Origin: Neobacillus vireti
GTDB taxonomy: Bacteria > Bacillota > Bacilli > Bacillales > Cytobacillaceae
Length of the DNA: 64,000 nt
Reading direction: 5' to 3'
Assembly: GCF_001026695.1 (NCBI RefSeq)
Contig: NZ_LDNB01000007.1
Location: 1-64,000 of the forward strand
Shown: piece after piece, positions 54,649 to 63,431 of the stretch
Position numbering within the stretch: the first letter of the stretch is position 1
Layout: every line of letters starts with the position of its first letter
The notes under the pieces: generated by a model
The model's input: the letters and a program-made list of their open reading frames with translations, nothing else
Told to the model about the DNA's origin: nothing
The model's database searches: none
Translations under genes and position numbers: made by a program

Positions 54649-55539
54649 TTGAATGATAAACCAACAATGAAAAAAACAATAAAGGCGATTCTTTATCTTA
54701 TTCCTGCATTGTTAATCATTGGAACTTTTAGTTTTTATCCTATTATAAAGTCCTTCTTTATGAGTTTTTATACGGATTATGACTATTTTAAAGACCTTGT
54801 TTTTGCAAGAGGATTGGATAACTATATATTTATTTTCCAGGACCCTGAATTTTGGAAATCGATACAAAATACGATGATTTTTGTCATCGGTGTTGTTCCG
54901 CTTTCTATTATCATTTCATTGGTCATTGCAACATTCTTAAATCAAAAAATAAAGTTTCGCGGGTTGTTTCGTACCATTTACTTCATCCCGTTTGTTACAT
55001 CCGTCGTAGCAGTATCAATTGTTTGGCGCTGGATTTTTCACAGCCAATACGGTGTGCTAAATTATGCCCTTGGTTTTTTGGGGATATCACCGATTAAATG
55101 GTTATCCGATCCTGATTGGGCCATGCCTTCCCTGATTATTTTAGCGATATGGAAAGGTCTTGGCTACAATATCATTATTTTCTTATCAGGATTACAGAAT
55201 ATTGATAAGCAATACTATTTAGCCGCTAGAATCGATGGGGCAGGGGCTTGGGAACGATTTAAGAATATTACGGTCCCATTACTATCGTCGACAACATTTT
55301 TTATTTCGATTGTTTCCATTATCAACTCCTTTAAAGTGTTTGATGAAGTCTTTGCCCTCTTTGGTGGACAACCAGGACCTGCAGGAAGTGCAGAAACGAT
55401 TGTTTACTATATTTATAATAAGTTTTACGGAGAATGGAACTTTGGGGTTGCCTCAGCAGCGGCCTATGTCTTGTTATTTATTATTTTTATTTTTACTCTG
55501 ATTCAACTTTATGTTGGTAAGAAGAAAGTAAATTATTAA
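54649..55539 (+). CDS. ugpA: ABC sugar/glycerol-3-phosphate permease, UgpA-like
   Basis: A 296-residue permease with six helices and the EAA loop QYYLAARIDGAGAWERFKNITVPLL (about 187-211). It corresponds to the UgpA/MalF position of carbohydrate importers. TTG at 54649 preceded by TAGGAGG. It lies 21 bp after the ATPase gene. Confidence 0.88.
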   Translation: MNDKPTMKKTIKAILYLIPALLIIGTFSFYPIIKSFFMSFYTDYDYFKDLVFARGLDNYIFIFQDPEFWKSIQNTMIFVIGVVPLSIIISLVIATFLNQKIKFRGLFRTIYFIPFVTSVVAVSIVWRWIFHSQYGVLNYALGFLGISPIKWLSDPDWAMPSLIILAIWKGLGYNIIIFLSGLQNIDKQYYLAARIDGAGAWERFKNITVPLLSSTTFFISIVSIINSFKVFDEVFALFGGQPGPAGSAETIVYYIYNKFYGEWNFGVASAAAYVLLFIIFIFTLIQLYVGKKKVNY

Positions 55540-55556
55540 CACAAGGGGGGAGAATA

Positions 55557-56381
55557 TTGCAAAAAGAAGCACTTTCTAAAGGTTTTATTTATCTATTGTT
55601 AATACTAGGCAGCCTATTGATGCTCTTGCCTTTTATATGGATGATAAGTACCTCCTTAAAAGCAGCAAACGAAGTGATGATTATGCCTCCAAAGTGGATT
55701 CCTACTGATATTCAGTGGGGCAATTATATAAAAGCGTGGTTTTCAGCTCCTTTTGCTATGTATTCTGTTAATAGTGTGATTGTTCTAGTCGCAAGTACTA
55801 TAGGTGAGTTGATCACTACTATACTCGCTGCCTATGCATTTTCAAGAATTAATTTTTATGGCCGCGATATTATCTTTTCTATTTTGCTAGGAACTATGAT
55901 GGTCCCTGGTGAAGTCCTGCTGATTCCAAATTTTGTAACCTTATCGAATTTAGGATGGATTGACCATTACCAGGCATTAATCGTTCCTTGGTTAGCAAGT
56001 GTTTTTTCCATCTTTTTATTACGGCAATTTTTCCTTTCGATTCCAAAGGAACTTTCCTTTGCTGCAAAAATCGATGGCTGCAGTGATTTTCGTTTTCTTT
56101 GGTCTGTCATGGTTCCACTTGCAAAACCAGCATTAATAACGATTGCCATACTTAAGGCTATTGGCAGCTGGAACGCTTTTATGTGGCCTTTAATCGTTAC
56201 TAGTTCGGAAAATATGCGCACTTTACCAGTTGGATTAATCGCATTTAGTACAGATACCGGTACGAAATATGAATTATTAATGGCAGCGTCATCGATGATT
56301 ATCTTACCAATGATAATTCTGTATATAGTTTTACAAAAATATATCATGGAAGGTGTTGCTAGAGCGGGAATTAAGGGTTAA
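55557..56381 (+). CDS. ugpE: ABC sugar/glycerol-3-phosphate permease, UgpE-like
   Basis: A 274-residue permease with six helices and the EAA loop ELSFAAKIDGCSDFRFLWSVMVPLAKPAL, corresponding to UgpE/MalG. TTG at 55557 follows AAGGGGGGAG. It is 17 bp after ugpA. Confidence 0.88.
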   Translation: MQKEALSKGFIYLLLILGSLLMLLPFIWMISTSLKAANEVMIMPPKWIPTDIQWGNYIKAWFSAPFAMYSVNSVIVLVASTIGELITTILAAYAFSRINFYGRDIIFSILLGTMMVPGEVLLIPNFVTLSNLGWIDHYQALIVPWLASVFSIFLLRQFFLSIPKELSFAAKIDGCSDFRFLWSVMVPLAKPALITIAILKAIGSWNAFMWPLIVTSSENMRTLPVGLIAFSTDTGTKYELLMAASSMIILPMIILYIVLQKYIMEGVARAGIKG

Positions 56382-56479
56382 TTCAAAAAATATCAAAGGG
56401 GGTGATTGTCACTAAGTGATCCTGTTTTAATAAAAGGTTATTACCCTATTTTTTATAAAAAAACTGGAGGTTAGACACC

Positions 56480-57796
56480 ATGAAAAAAATCGTACACGTT
56501 CTATTCGTTTGTTTGTTGGCTATTAGTCTTGCTGCCTGTTCAAATGCAACGAAACCATCTAGTACTGAAGAGCAAAAAACGGCAGATATCCCAACGGAAA
56601 TTGATAAGCCTGTAACCATTGAATTTTGGCATGCCATGACCGGTAACTTAGAAAAGACTTTACAAACGATGACACAGAAATTTAATGATTCACAATCAAA
56701 CATCAATGTTAAACTTGTCAATCAAGGGACATATGATGATTTAAACAAAAAGTTAATGGCTGCAGCTAAATCACATACTTCACCTGTAATGGCACAAGCA
56801 TATGAAGATTGGATGCAGGATTATATCAATAATGATTTAATCGCGGATTTAACCCCATATATTCAAAATAAGACAGTAGGTTGGTCTGATTCCGAACTTA
56901 ACGATATTGTACAAGTATTCCGCGACGAAAATAGTTGGAATAATAAATTCTACGGTGTTCCTTTTAATAAAAGTACAGAAGTTCTTTACTATAATACAGA
57001 TATGTTCAAAGAAAATAATTTAAAGGCTCCAACTACTTGGGCAGAACTTGAAATGGCAGCTCAAACACTAACAAAGGGAAATGTAATTGGGATGGGCTTT
57101 GAAAATGCAATTGGTCTCAATTTCCCAACTTGGGTACAACAAGCTGGCGGCCAATTTGTGGATGTTGACAACAAAAAGGTAAGCTTCGATTCTGAAGAGG
57201 GTAAAAAGGCACTTACTTTCTTAAATGATATGGTTAACAATAAAAAGATTGCAAGACTAGCTGGTGAAGATAACTATATGTCTGATCCATTTAGCCGTGG
57301 TGATGTAGCAATGTATATCGGGTCATCGGCAGGTATCTCTTTCGTAGAAGCTGCAGCGAAAGATAAAATTAACTGGGCAACTGCTCCACTTCCTGCAGGC
57401 GAGAAAGCATCTACGCAATTCCAAGGTACAAATTTAGTAACTTTCAATTCAGCAGACGATCAACAGAAACTTGCGGCATGGGAGTTTATGAAATATCTAT
57501 CTAGTAAAGACCAGACAATTTATTGGGCTCAAAACACTGGATATGTACCAGTTCGTGAATCAGCTTTAAAAGATTCTGTTTGGTTAAAATATATTGAAGA
57601 AAATCCAAAATACGCTGCTGCAGAAAAACAATTTGATGCTGGTTACTTCTTCCCGCATCTTGACGGTGCATTTGCAATGAAATCAGCGTATTCTACTGAA
57701 ATTCAAGCAGTATTAGTTGGGAAAAAATCAGTTGATCAAGGACTCCAAGATGCCGCAAAGAATACTCAAGATGCTTTAGACAAGGCTAATAAATAG
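56480..57796 (+). CDS. ugpB: Extracellular solute-binding lipoprotein, UgpB-like
   Basis: A 438-residue lipoprotein: signal peptide with LAAC and acylated Cys20, then a family-1 binding domain. The passages VTIEFWHAMTGNLEKTLQTMTQKFNDSQ and PTWVQQAGGQFVDVDNKKVSFDSEEGKKAL are like glycerol-3-phosphate-binding UgpB. Unusually it comes after the permeases rather than before them. CTGGAGG precedes the ATG. The substrate could be glycerol-3-phosphate, a glycerophosphodiester or a sugar. Confidence 0.88.
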   Translation: MKKIVHVLFVCLLAISLAACSNATKPSSTEEQKTADIPTEIDKPVTIEFWHAMTGNLEKTLQTMTQKFNDSQSNINVKLVNQGTYDDLNKKLMAAAKSHTSPVMAQAYEDWMQDYINNDLIADLTPYIQNKTVGWSDSELNDIVQVFRDENSWNNKFYGVPFNKSTEVLYYNTDMFKENNLKAPTTWAELEMAAQTLTKGNVIGMGFENAIGLNFPTWVQQAGGQFVDVDNKKVSFDSEEGKKALTFLNDMVNNKKIARLAGEDNYMSDPFSRGDVAMYIGSSAGISFVEAAAKDKINWATAPLPAGEKASTQFQGTNLVTFNSADDQQKLAAWEFMKYLSSKDQTIYWAQNTGYVPVRESALKDSVWLKYIEENPKYAAAEKQFDAGYFFPHLDGAFAMKSAYSTEIQAVLVGKKSVDQGLQDAAKNTQDALDKANK

Positions 57797-57889
57797 AAAA
57801 AGCAGAAATGGGGGCCAGTCAATGGTTCCCTTCTTCTTTAAAAATAGACAGTTCAATCTTTGAAAATATTTTACGAGGTGAGAAATTAA

Positions 57890-59299
57890 ATGACAAAAGA
57901 TTTACAACATACCAATATAAGATTTTGGGGCGGCTTGAAAACGATTGGTGGAACAATTGTATCTGTAGAATACAAAAATTCCCGTGTTATTTTTGACTTT
58001 GGTCTTACCTATGATCCGACAACGAATATCTTCGATGGGCAAATAAAAAGACGTTCTCGAGGGATGGTGCGTGATAACCTCAGACTAAATTTGATTCCAC
58101 CTATTGATGGCTTATACGCAGCCGAGAGTCTAGGTTCCTACCAGCGAGAAATTATCCCTGCAGAAGAATATGGCCAAGAAACAGCTGTTATCATTTCTCA
58201 TTTACACCTTGATCATATTGGTGCAATGGGATTAATTTCCCCTTCCATTCCCGTGTATGTAACGAAAGAAAGCCATGAACTTTATCAAGCATTAGAAGTT
58301 ATAGGGGAAGGGGTTCCGGGTAACCGTGACTATCAATTCTGTGACTATGGAGTATCTTTCTCAATAGGAGAAATCACGATTACTCCTATACAGGTTGACC
58401 ATGATATTCTCGGGGCATGTGCTTACCATATCCAAACACCAGATGGAGTCATTCTTTATACAGGAGACCTCAGAATGCATGGGAAACACCCAGAACAAAT
58501 AGACTATTTTATTAATGAAGTAAATCGGCTTGGTTTAGATGCCCTGATCATGGAAGGAACCACATTGGGCAGTGTGGAAGAAATGAGAGAGGCAATTTTG
58601 GGGAATCCTATCATTCCTGAGGGGATGACAACAGAAGGAAATATTCCTGAAAAAATGAGTGACAGGTTAAAAGAGACCAAAGGGTTAGGAATATTCAACG
58701 TTTATCATCGTAATCTTGATCGGTTAACCGGAATAATAAAAGCAGCACAAGACTCTTCTAGGAAAGCTGTTTTTGAACCAGAGACCGCTTATTTACTAGA
58801 CAAGTTAACAAATGAGCATGACTTTCTAGTTTATAAGTCAATTGAAACAATATCTGAAGAACAAGCAGGAATATTACCAGAATGGAAATCGAATTTGTTC
58901 AATAAGCATGACACAATTCATGCAGAAATGATTAATAACAATCCTGGTGAATATTATTTGCAAAATACGTATGAAAATGTCCTCGAGTTATTTGATATAA
59001 ATGTTGATGAGGGGATATACATCCATTCAAACGGTGTGCCTTTGGGGGACTTTGATCCCGCTTTTGAAAATCTAAAGAAAATCTTAACGAAATTGAAAGT
59101 CGACTATGCCTATATTGGTGCAGGGGGACATGCTATTCCTGCACATTTAAAATATATTGTCGATCGAATCGATCCCAAAATCTTAATTCCATTACACAGC
59201 TTTAATCCAGAAAGGCTAAAACCTAAATCCGGAATGCAAATGCTAGTAGATTATGGTGTAGATTATGTTTTAAAAGAACATCAAATAACTGCAAATTAA
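57890..59299 (+). CDS. Metallo-beta-lactamase-fold hydrolase, RNase J-like
   Basis: A 469-residue protein with the metal motif SHLHLDHIGAMG (His104, His106, Asp108, His109), a further His in QVDHDILGACAYHI, and Asp in YTGDLRMHG. A C-terminal stretch ILIPLHSFNPERLKP resembles the end of RNase J-type enzymes, though the beta-CASP insert and overall length differ. Position between the binding protein and a 5'-nucleotidase fragment suggests hydrolysis of an imported phosphoester. GAGGTGAG precedes the ATG. The function is inferred only from context. Confidence 0.8.
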   Translation: MTKDLQHTNIRFWGGLKTIGGTIVSVEYKNSRVIFDFGLTYDPTTNIFDGQIKRRSRGMVRDNLRLNLIPPIDGLYAAESLGSYQREIIPAEEYGQETAVIISHLHLDHIGAMGLISPSIPVYVTKESHELYQALEVIGEGVPGNRDYQFCDYGVSFSIGEITITPIQVDHDILGACAYHIQTPDGVILYTGDLRMHGKHPEQIDYFINEVNRLGLDALIMEGTTLGSVEEMREAILGNPIIPEGMTTEGNIPEKMSDRLKETKGLGIFNVYHRNLDRLTGIIKAAQDSSRKAVFEPETAYLLDKLTNEHDFLVYKSIETISEEQAGILPEWKSNLFNKHDTIHAEMINNNPGEYYLQNTYENVLELFDINVDEGIYIHSNGVPLGDFDPAFENLKKILTKLKVDYAYIGAGGHAIPAHLKYIVDRIDPKILIPLHSFNPERLKPKSGMQMLVDYGVDYVLKEHQITAN

Positions 59300-59315
59300 G
59301 GAGAGGAGTTCACTA

Positions 59316-59468
59316 ATGGAAAAAATGGATCTTGTCATCCTTGAAACAAGTGATGTACACGGCAGTATTTTCCCGATTAACTATGGCAGTAATCAATCCT
59401 CCGATGTTGGTTTAGGCAAAATCGCTTCTTTAATCAAAAAGGAGAGAGTAAAAAACTCCTTTTACTAA
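59316..59468 (+). pseudogene. First 50 codons of a 5'-nucleotidase/metallophosphatase (UshA/YunD-like)
   Basis: MEKMDLVILETSDVHGSIFPINYGS..GLGKIASLIKKER is the N-terminus of bifunctional 2',3'-cyclic-nucleotide phosphodiesterase/5'-nucleotidases, with the first metal motif DVHG. Family proteins have about 450-600 residues. Here the frame ends after NSFY at 59468, directly before a terminator, so the rest is deleted. AAGGAGAGG lies before the ATG. It is the last gene of the Ugp-like unit. Confidence 0.75.
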
Positions 59469-59480
59469 AGGATACATTTC

Positions 59481-59520
59481 AAGCTTCTCACGGGTTTTAA
59501 ACTCGTGGGAAGTTTTTTTG
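59481..59520 (+). terminator. Terminator after the truncated 5'-nucleotidase
   Basis: CTTCTCACGGGTTT (59484-59497) pairs with AAACTCGTGGGAAG (59499-59512), with a few G-U pairs, and is followed by TTTTTTTG. Confidence 0.85.
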
Positions 59521-59579
59521 CAGATAAAAATTAAGGTGCGATATGTTAAAAATTATTGAAGAAAGGGGTTAGATGGTCG

Positions 59580-59594
59580 TATCGCTTGGCGATA
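59580..59594 (+). promoter_or_regulatory. Palindrome TATCGCTTGGCGATA, candidate operator of the HTH gene
   Basis: A perfect TATCGC/GCGATA dyad with 3-base centre, 55 bp before the ATG of the intact HTH gene. The same dyad with AGG in the centre heads every decayed copy (10010, 44198, 44644; one mismatch at 60461). Conservation beside decaying genes suggests it is a protein-binding site or element end. Confidence 0.6.
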
Positions 59595-59648
59595 TAGCTT
59601 GCAAATAACTCTAAAAACCTTCATATTTAATAGAAAAGGGGGTCCGAT

Positions 59649-60356
59649 ATGCGACGTGATATACAACCAAATGAACGAGCTTTTTCTTCCAAGGAAGTGG
59701 CAGAAGAAGTAGGGATTGCAACTCCCACTGTTCGAAAGTATGGCCAAATCCTAGAGCGGAATGGATATGTGTTTTTGAAAGATGGCGATCGACGTATCTT
59801 TGTTCAATCTGACATCGGAGCGCTTATAGCGTTACGCGATACGGCCAAACCGCTAGACGATACAGCTAAAGACCTTGTGAATCAACAAAAAGAAAGATTA
59901 GAAGGATCCAATGAAATAGAGATTGCAATAACCGATACATATGAAAAATTACCTCATGACCCCAATCAATTAAAAGAGTTCTTTACGTTTTTAGTCAATG
60001 AACTCGCAGCAACACGTGAAATGAATGTTCAACTGAAAAACGATATGTCAGAGCTTAAAACTAAGGTTTCCCGACTCCAGCAAGATCATCATGTTATTAG
60101 TTCTACTATTGGAAATTCAGCGCAAAAAACAAATGCTAAAATTGAAAAATTAACTGAACAACAAAATATTCATTACGAAACACTGCAGCAACAAGAAAAA
60201 CAAAAAAGTGAACACTTACAAAAAGAAATTCAAAGGTTACGGGACGAACAGAAAAATGAATGGAGTTCACAAAATGATTTTAATAAACGTTTAGAAGAAG
60301 CGATACAAAAACCTAAAGGAAAATGGGGAGGGATTTTTTCCATGTTTCGAAAATAA
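59649..60356 (+). CDS. MerR-type HTH and coiled-coil DNA-binding protein (DUF3967-like), intact copy D
   Basis: A 235-residue protein. Residues 12-62 (FSSKEVAEEVGIATPTVRKYGQILERNGYVFLKDGDRRIF) are a MerR-like winged HTH. Residues about 105-225 form a long coiled coil rich in Gln, Lys and Glu, and the C-terminus GGIFSMFRK could be amphipathic. The layout resembles the RacA chromosome-anchoring protein, and from memory similar proteins are common on Bacillus plasmids. AAAGGGGGTCC precedes the ATG. It is the only intact member of five copies in this window and has the palindrome TATCGCTTGGCGATA upstream. Confidence 0.8.
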   Translation: MRRDIQPNERAFSSKEVAEEVGIATPTVRKYGQILERNGYVFLKDGDRRIFVQSDIGALIALRDTAKPLDDTAKDLVNQQKERLEGSNEIEIAITDTYEKLPHDPNQLKEFFTFLVNELAATREMNVQLKNDMSELKTKVSRLQQDHHVISSTIGNSAQKTNAKIEKLTEQQNIHYETLQQQEKQKSEHLQKEIQRLRDEQKNEWSSQNDFNKRLEEAIQKPKGKWGGIFSMFRK

Positions 60357-60430
60357 GGGAAGGAGCGGTTGAAATCAAAGGTTTCTCAGATCGACCAATT
60401 CATCATGCCCTTAATGGTGTTCCTCAATAT

Positions 60431-60455
60431 AAGGGGCTAGTCAGCCCTTTTTTTG
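60431..60455 (+). terminator. Terminator of the HTH gene
   Basis: GGGCT-AGTC-AGCCC hairpin followed by TTTTTTTTG. The same hairpin occurs at about 44616-44638 after decayed copy B, showing it belongs to the repeated unit. Confidence 0.8.
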
Positions 60456-60460
60456 TTTCG

Positions 60461-60538
60461 TATCGCAGGGTGATATGCCTTGCAATTCATCGGTACTCTT
60501 ATAGCGTTACCCGATATGGACAAAACCTTAGACGATAA
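60461..60538 (+). pseudogene. Decayed copy E of the HTH repeat gene
   Basis: Only the palindrome (60461-60475, one mismatch), the following GCCTTGCAAT and a short internal block (CTTATAGCGTTACCCGATATGGACAAAACCTTAGACGAT) remain, joined by a deletion. It lies in tandem directly behind copy D. Confidence 0.65.
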
Positions 60539-60973
60539 GAGACACTTTTCTTTTCTCTTCATCATCTTCAAGTCCTTATCTATCCATAAACTCATCAAAT
60601 TCCACTTCCACCTGTATTTAAATCCAAAAGAAACCTATAGAGTTGATATGCCTTAAACCATGTTGTTACACCAGCATTTCCTTTGTCGAAAAAAATTTAC
60701 ACTAACCTCCTTTTTTTACCTAGACTTAAAAAGTTGCACGAGGTAAAATGTTATTATCCAGAATACTGAATTTACGGAAAATAACCAATGGGATTTTAAT
60801 CTTTAGTAAAAGGGGGAATGAAAAATATATTTCCTTTACAATTGTTGGTAATTAATACAATGATGTAAAAAAAGTTGGTTCCAGGAAATAAATTTTATAG
60901 TATAAATTTTTATTGGTCTAAGGAAACATTTTAAAAAAGATTAATAAAATACAAATAAAGCGAGTTGATTTAA
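60539..60973. other. Intergenic, nothing recognised
   Basis: About 430 AT-rich bases. A 16-codon frame at about 60820 has AAAGGGGG before it (MKNIFPLQLLVINTMM), but it is too short to call. Possible leader or small-RNA space. Confidence 0.3.
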
Positions 60974-61102
60974 ATGTATCAATCTAAACGAATTAAAAAG
61001 AAAATTTTAGTTAGTGCCTATCTTTGTAAACTGTTAGGTGCAATTAAGGAAGAAGATTATCGTTTAATCGTTAACAAATCTAAATCAAATCACCACCAAT
61101 AA
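60974..61102 (+). CDS. Small basic hypothetical protein
   Basis: A 42-residue frame, MYQSKRIKKKILVSAYLCKLLGAIKEEDYRLIVNKSK.., ending NHHQ. The composition is basic, with one moderately hydrophobic helix (about 11-23). The ribosome site is weak (AAAGCGAG). A strong terminator lies 200 bp downstream at 61301. No family was recognised; a role linked to the metal genes that follow is only a possibility. Confidence 0.35.
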   Translation: MYQSKRIKKKILVSAYLCKLLGAIKEEDYRLIVNKSKSNHHQ

Positions 61103-61300
61103 AATTAGCAGGAAGAGAGGGATCATAATCAGATATAGGTAAATTTTTTTACCCTTAAACTTTCCCTTGGGCAACATTTGTTCATAAGGGAAATTTAAAT
61201 AAATATGAAGAGTAAGGGAAAAGGACAAGAGAAAATGCATCCGAGCTAGCTGTTGAAAACAATTCCGGTGGTTAGGAAACTAAAAAACTATTAATATTTT

Positions 61301-61338
61301 GAAAGCTGCCATACGGATGGCAGCTTTCGTGCATTTTT
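61301..61338 (+). terminator. Rho-independent terminator before the P1B ATPase gene
   Basis: GAAAGCTGCCAT (61301-61312) is perfectly complementary to ATGGCAGCTTTC (61317-61328), then GTGCATTTTT. It ends any transcript from the 42-codon frame, or acts as a leader terminator for the ATPase gene, whose start is only 45 bp away. Confidence 0.8.
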
Positions 61339-61352
61339 AAGGGCAGTGATTT

Positions 61353-61367
61353 TGAATATTATTATCA
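61353..61367 (+). promoter_or_regulatory. Fur/PerR-like box before the P1B ATPase
   Basis: TGAATAT-T-ATTATCA is a 7-1-7 dyad differing from the Fur-family consensus TGATAAT-N-ATTATCA at two positions. It lies immediately before the ribosome site. B. subtilis pfeT is controlled by PerR and Fur, which would fit. No -10/-35 pair was placed with confidence. Confidence 0.45.
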
Positions 61368-61383
61368 ATTAGGAGTGAGAAAC

Positions 61384-63312
61384 ATGAGTTCAGAAGCAAA
61401 AATTGCCACTAATCAAGCGGTGCAGACTAAAGCGAAGGAAAGCCGGATGAAAGGTAAGATGAAAGAACATGGAGAATTAATGGCTGCAATCCTAAGCGGT
61501 CTCCTGATTTTTGGCGGCTGGCTGTTGAACATGGCAGAAATAAATACTGCATCCATCATCCTATATATCTTGGCGTTTTGTATCGGAGGATTTGCAAAAG
61601 CAAAGGAAGGCTTGGAGGCGACCATTAAGGAGAAAGAATTAAATGTTGAATTGCTCATGTTCATCGCCGCTGTAGGATCAGCCATCATAGGATATTGGAC
61701 GGAAGGAGCAATCCTAATATTTATTTTTGCGCTTAGTGGAGCGTTGGAGACTTATACGATGAATAGAAGTAACAAAGAAATATCCTCTCTTATGGAATTG
61801 CAGCCAGAAGAAGCCTTGCTTGTATCAAATGGAGAGCAAAGAAAAGTGGATGTTTCTGAACTGGAAATTGGAAATGTGATCTTTGTAAAACCGGGTGAAC
61901 GAGTTCCTGCCGACGGAGTGGTGGTTAAGGGAGGAAGTGCCATTGATGAATCTGCAATTACGGGAGAGTCCATGCCCATCCAAAAAAATATCGGCGATGA
62001 AGTTTTTACTGGTACAGTGAATATAACTGGTTCTATGTCCATTCAAGTAACGAAGCTGAGTGTTGACACCATTTTTCAAAAAATTATTAATCTTGTACAA
62101 ACGGCTCAAAGTGAGAAGTCGCCATCACAGTTATTTATTGAAAGGTTTGAAGGCACTTATGTAAAAGTGGTGTTATCGGTAGTCGCGCTAATGATGATTT
62201 TACCTCACTTTTTATTCAGCTGGTCATGGCAGGAAACTTTTTACCGGGCGATGGTCCTTTTGGTTGTAGCCTCACCATGTGCATTGGTAGCATCGATTAT
62301 GCCAGCAACCCTTTCTGCGATATCAAATGGTGCCAGGAATGGGATATTATTTAAGGGTGGAGTCCACCTGGAAAATTTGGGGTCATTAAAAGCTATTGCC
62401 TTTGATAAAACAGGGACTATTACAAGAGGAACTCCTGAAGTAACAGATTTTATTGTCGTTGAGGAGGAAATTGAAAGAGAAATCAAACAAATGGCAGCTT
62501 CCATTGAATGCCATTCAAACCACCCGCTTGCCAAAGCAATCGTTCGTCATGTTGTAAAAAGTAATGTGGACTTGGTTGAAATAGAAGGAATAACAGATGT
62601 TTTAGGCTTCGGTATTGAAGCTATAATACAAGGAGATATATGGAAAATTGGTAAAGCTGATTTTGTAAATTTAGAGAAGAATTCCGAAATATTTGGTGCG
62701 CCTCTTGTTGACATGACTGAAAAAGGGAAAACGATGGTCTATATTCAAAAAAATGAAAAGGTAATTGCTTTAGTGGCATTAAAAGATATTCTTCGTTCTG
62801 ACGCTAAGAAAGCGTTACAAGATTTAAATTCTCTTGATCTTGCAACGGTTATGATTACTGGAGATAACGAAAAAACAGCTAGAGCAATCGCAAAAGATAT
62901 TAAGTTAAGCGACTATATTTCAGATTGTCTGCCGGAAAACAAGGTTGAGAAGGTAAAGGAATTGAAAAAGAAATATAAGGTTGTAGCAATGGTTGGAGAT
63001 GGTGTGAATGATGCGCCTGCTCTAGCGACTGCAAGTGTAGGGATAGCAATGGGAGAAGGGACGGATGTAGCATTAGAAACTGCGGATGTGGTTCTAATGA
63101 AGAATGAGCTTTTAAAGATTCCGCAAGCGATTCAACTTTCAAAGAAAATGAACAGAATCATTAAACAAAATATCTGTTTTTCTATTTTAGTTATCATGGT
63201 CTTAATATCCTCAAATTTCCTTCAAGTTTTGGATTTGCCGCTAGGTGTGATTGGACATGAGGGAAGTACCATTTTAGTTATATTGAATGGCTTAAGACTC
63301 TTAAAAAATTAG
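61384..63312 (+). CDS. pfeT: P1B-type heavy-metal ATPase, PfeT/ZosA-like
   Basis: A 642-residue P-type ATPase: TM blocks at about 31-72 and 88-122, actuator ITGES (192-196), metal-site SPC (297-299) in the membrane, phosphorylation DKTGT (Asp341), the nucleotide-domain HP (in ECHSNHPLAKA), and the hinge GDGVNDAPAL. There is no N-terminal CxxC metal-binding domain, as in B. subtilis ZosA/PfeT, first described as a zinc importer and later as a ferrous-iron exporter. ATG at 61384 follows AGGAG; a GTG at 61375 overlaps that site. A ZIP-family gene follows. Confidence 0.88.
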   Translation: MSSEAKIATNQAVQTKAKESRMKGKMKEHGELMAAILSGLLIFGGWLLNMAEINTASIILYILAFCIGGFAKAKEGLEATIKEKELNVELLMFIAAVGSAIIGYWTEGAILIFIFALSGALETYTMNRSNKEISSLMELQPEEALLVSNGEQRKVDVSELEIGNVIFVKPGERVPADGVVVKGGSAIDESAITGESMPIQKNIGDEVFTGTVNITGSMSIQVTKLSVDTIFQKIINLVQTAQSEKSPSQLFIERFEGTYVKVVLSVVALMMILPHFLFSWSWQETFYRAMVLLVVASPCALVASIMPATLSAISNGARNGILFKGGVHLENLGSLKAIAFDKTGTITRGTPEVTDFIVVEEEIEREIKQMAASIECHSNHPLAKAIVRHVVKSNVDLVEIEGITDVLGFGIEAIIQGDIWKIGKADFVNLEKNSEIFGAPLVDMTEKGKTMVYIQKNEKVIALVALKDILRSDAKKALQDLNSLDLATVMITGDNEKTARAIAKDIKLSDYISDCLPENKVEKVKELKKKYKVVAMVGDGVNDAPALATASVGIAMGEGTDVALETADVVLMKNELLKIPQAIQLSKKMNRIIKQNICFSILVIMVLISSNFLQVLDLPLGVIGHEGSTILVILNGLRLLKN

Positions 63313-63332
63313 ACCTGTAACTGTACCATGGA

Positions 63333-63370
63333 GGAAATCCTTATTGAAAAATAGGGATTTCCGTTGTTCT
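63333..63370 (+). terminator. Terminator of the P1B ATPase gene
   Basis: GGAAATCC (63333-63340) pairs with GGATTTCC (63355-63362), extended by inner TTATT/AATAG bases. The T-run is weak (GTTGTTCTTTATT). Confidence 0.7.
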
Positions 63371-63431
63371 TTATTCTGCAATACAATCCCCATACATATA
63401 ATGCTAAAAAGCTAATTAAAGGTGGATACTC

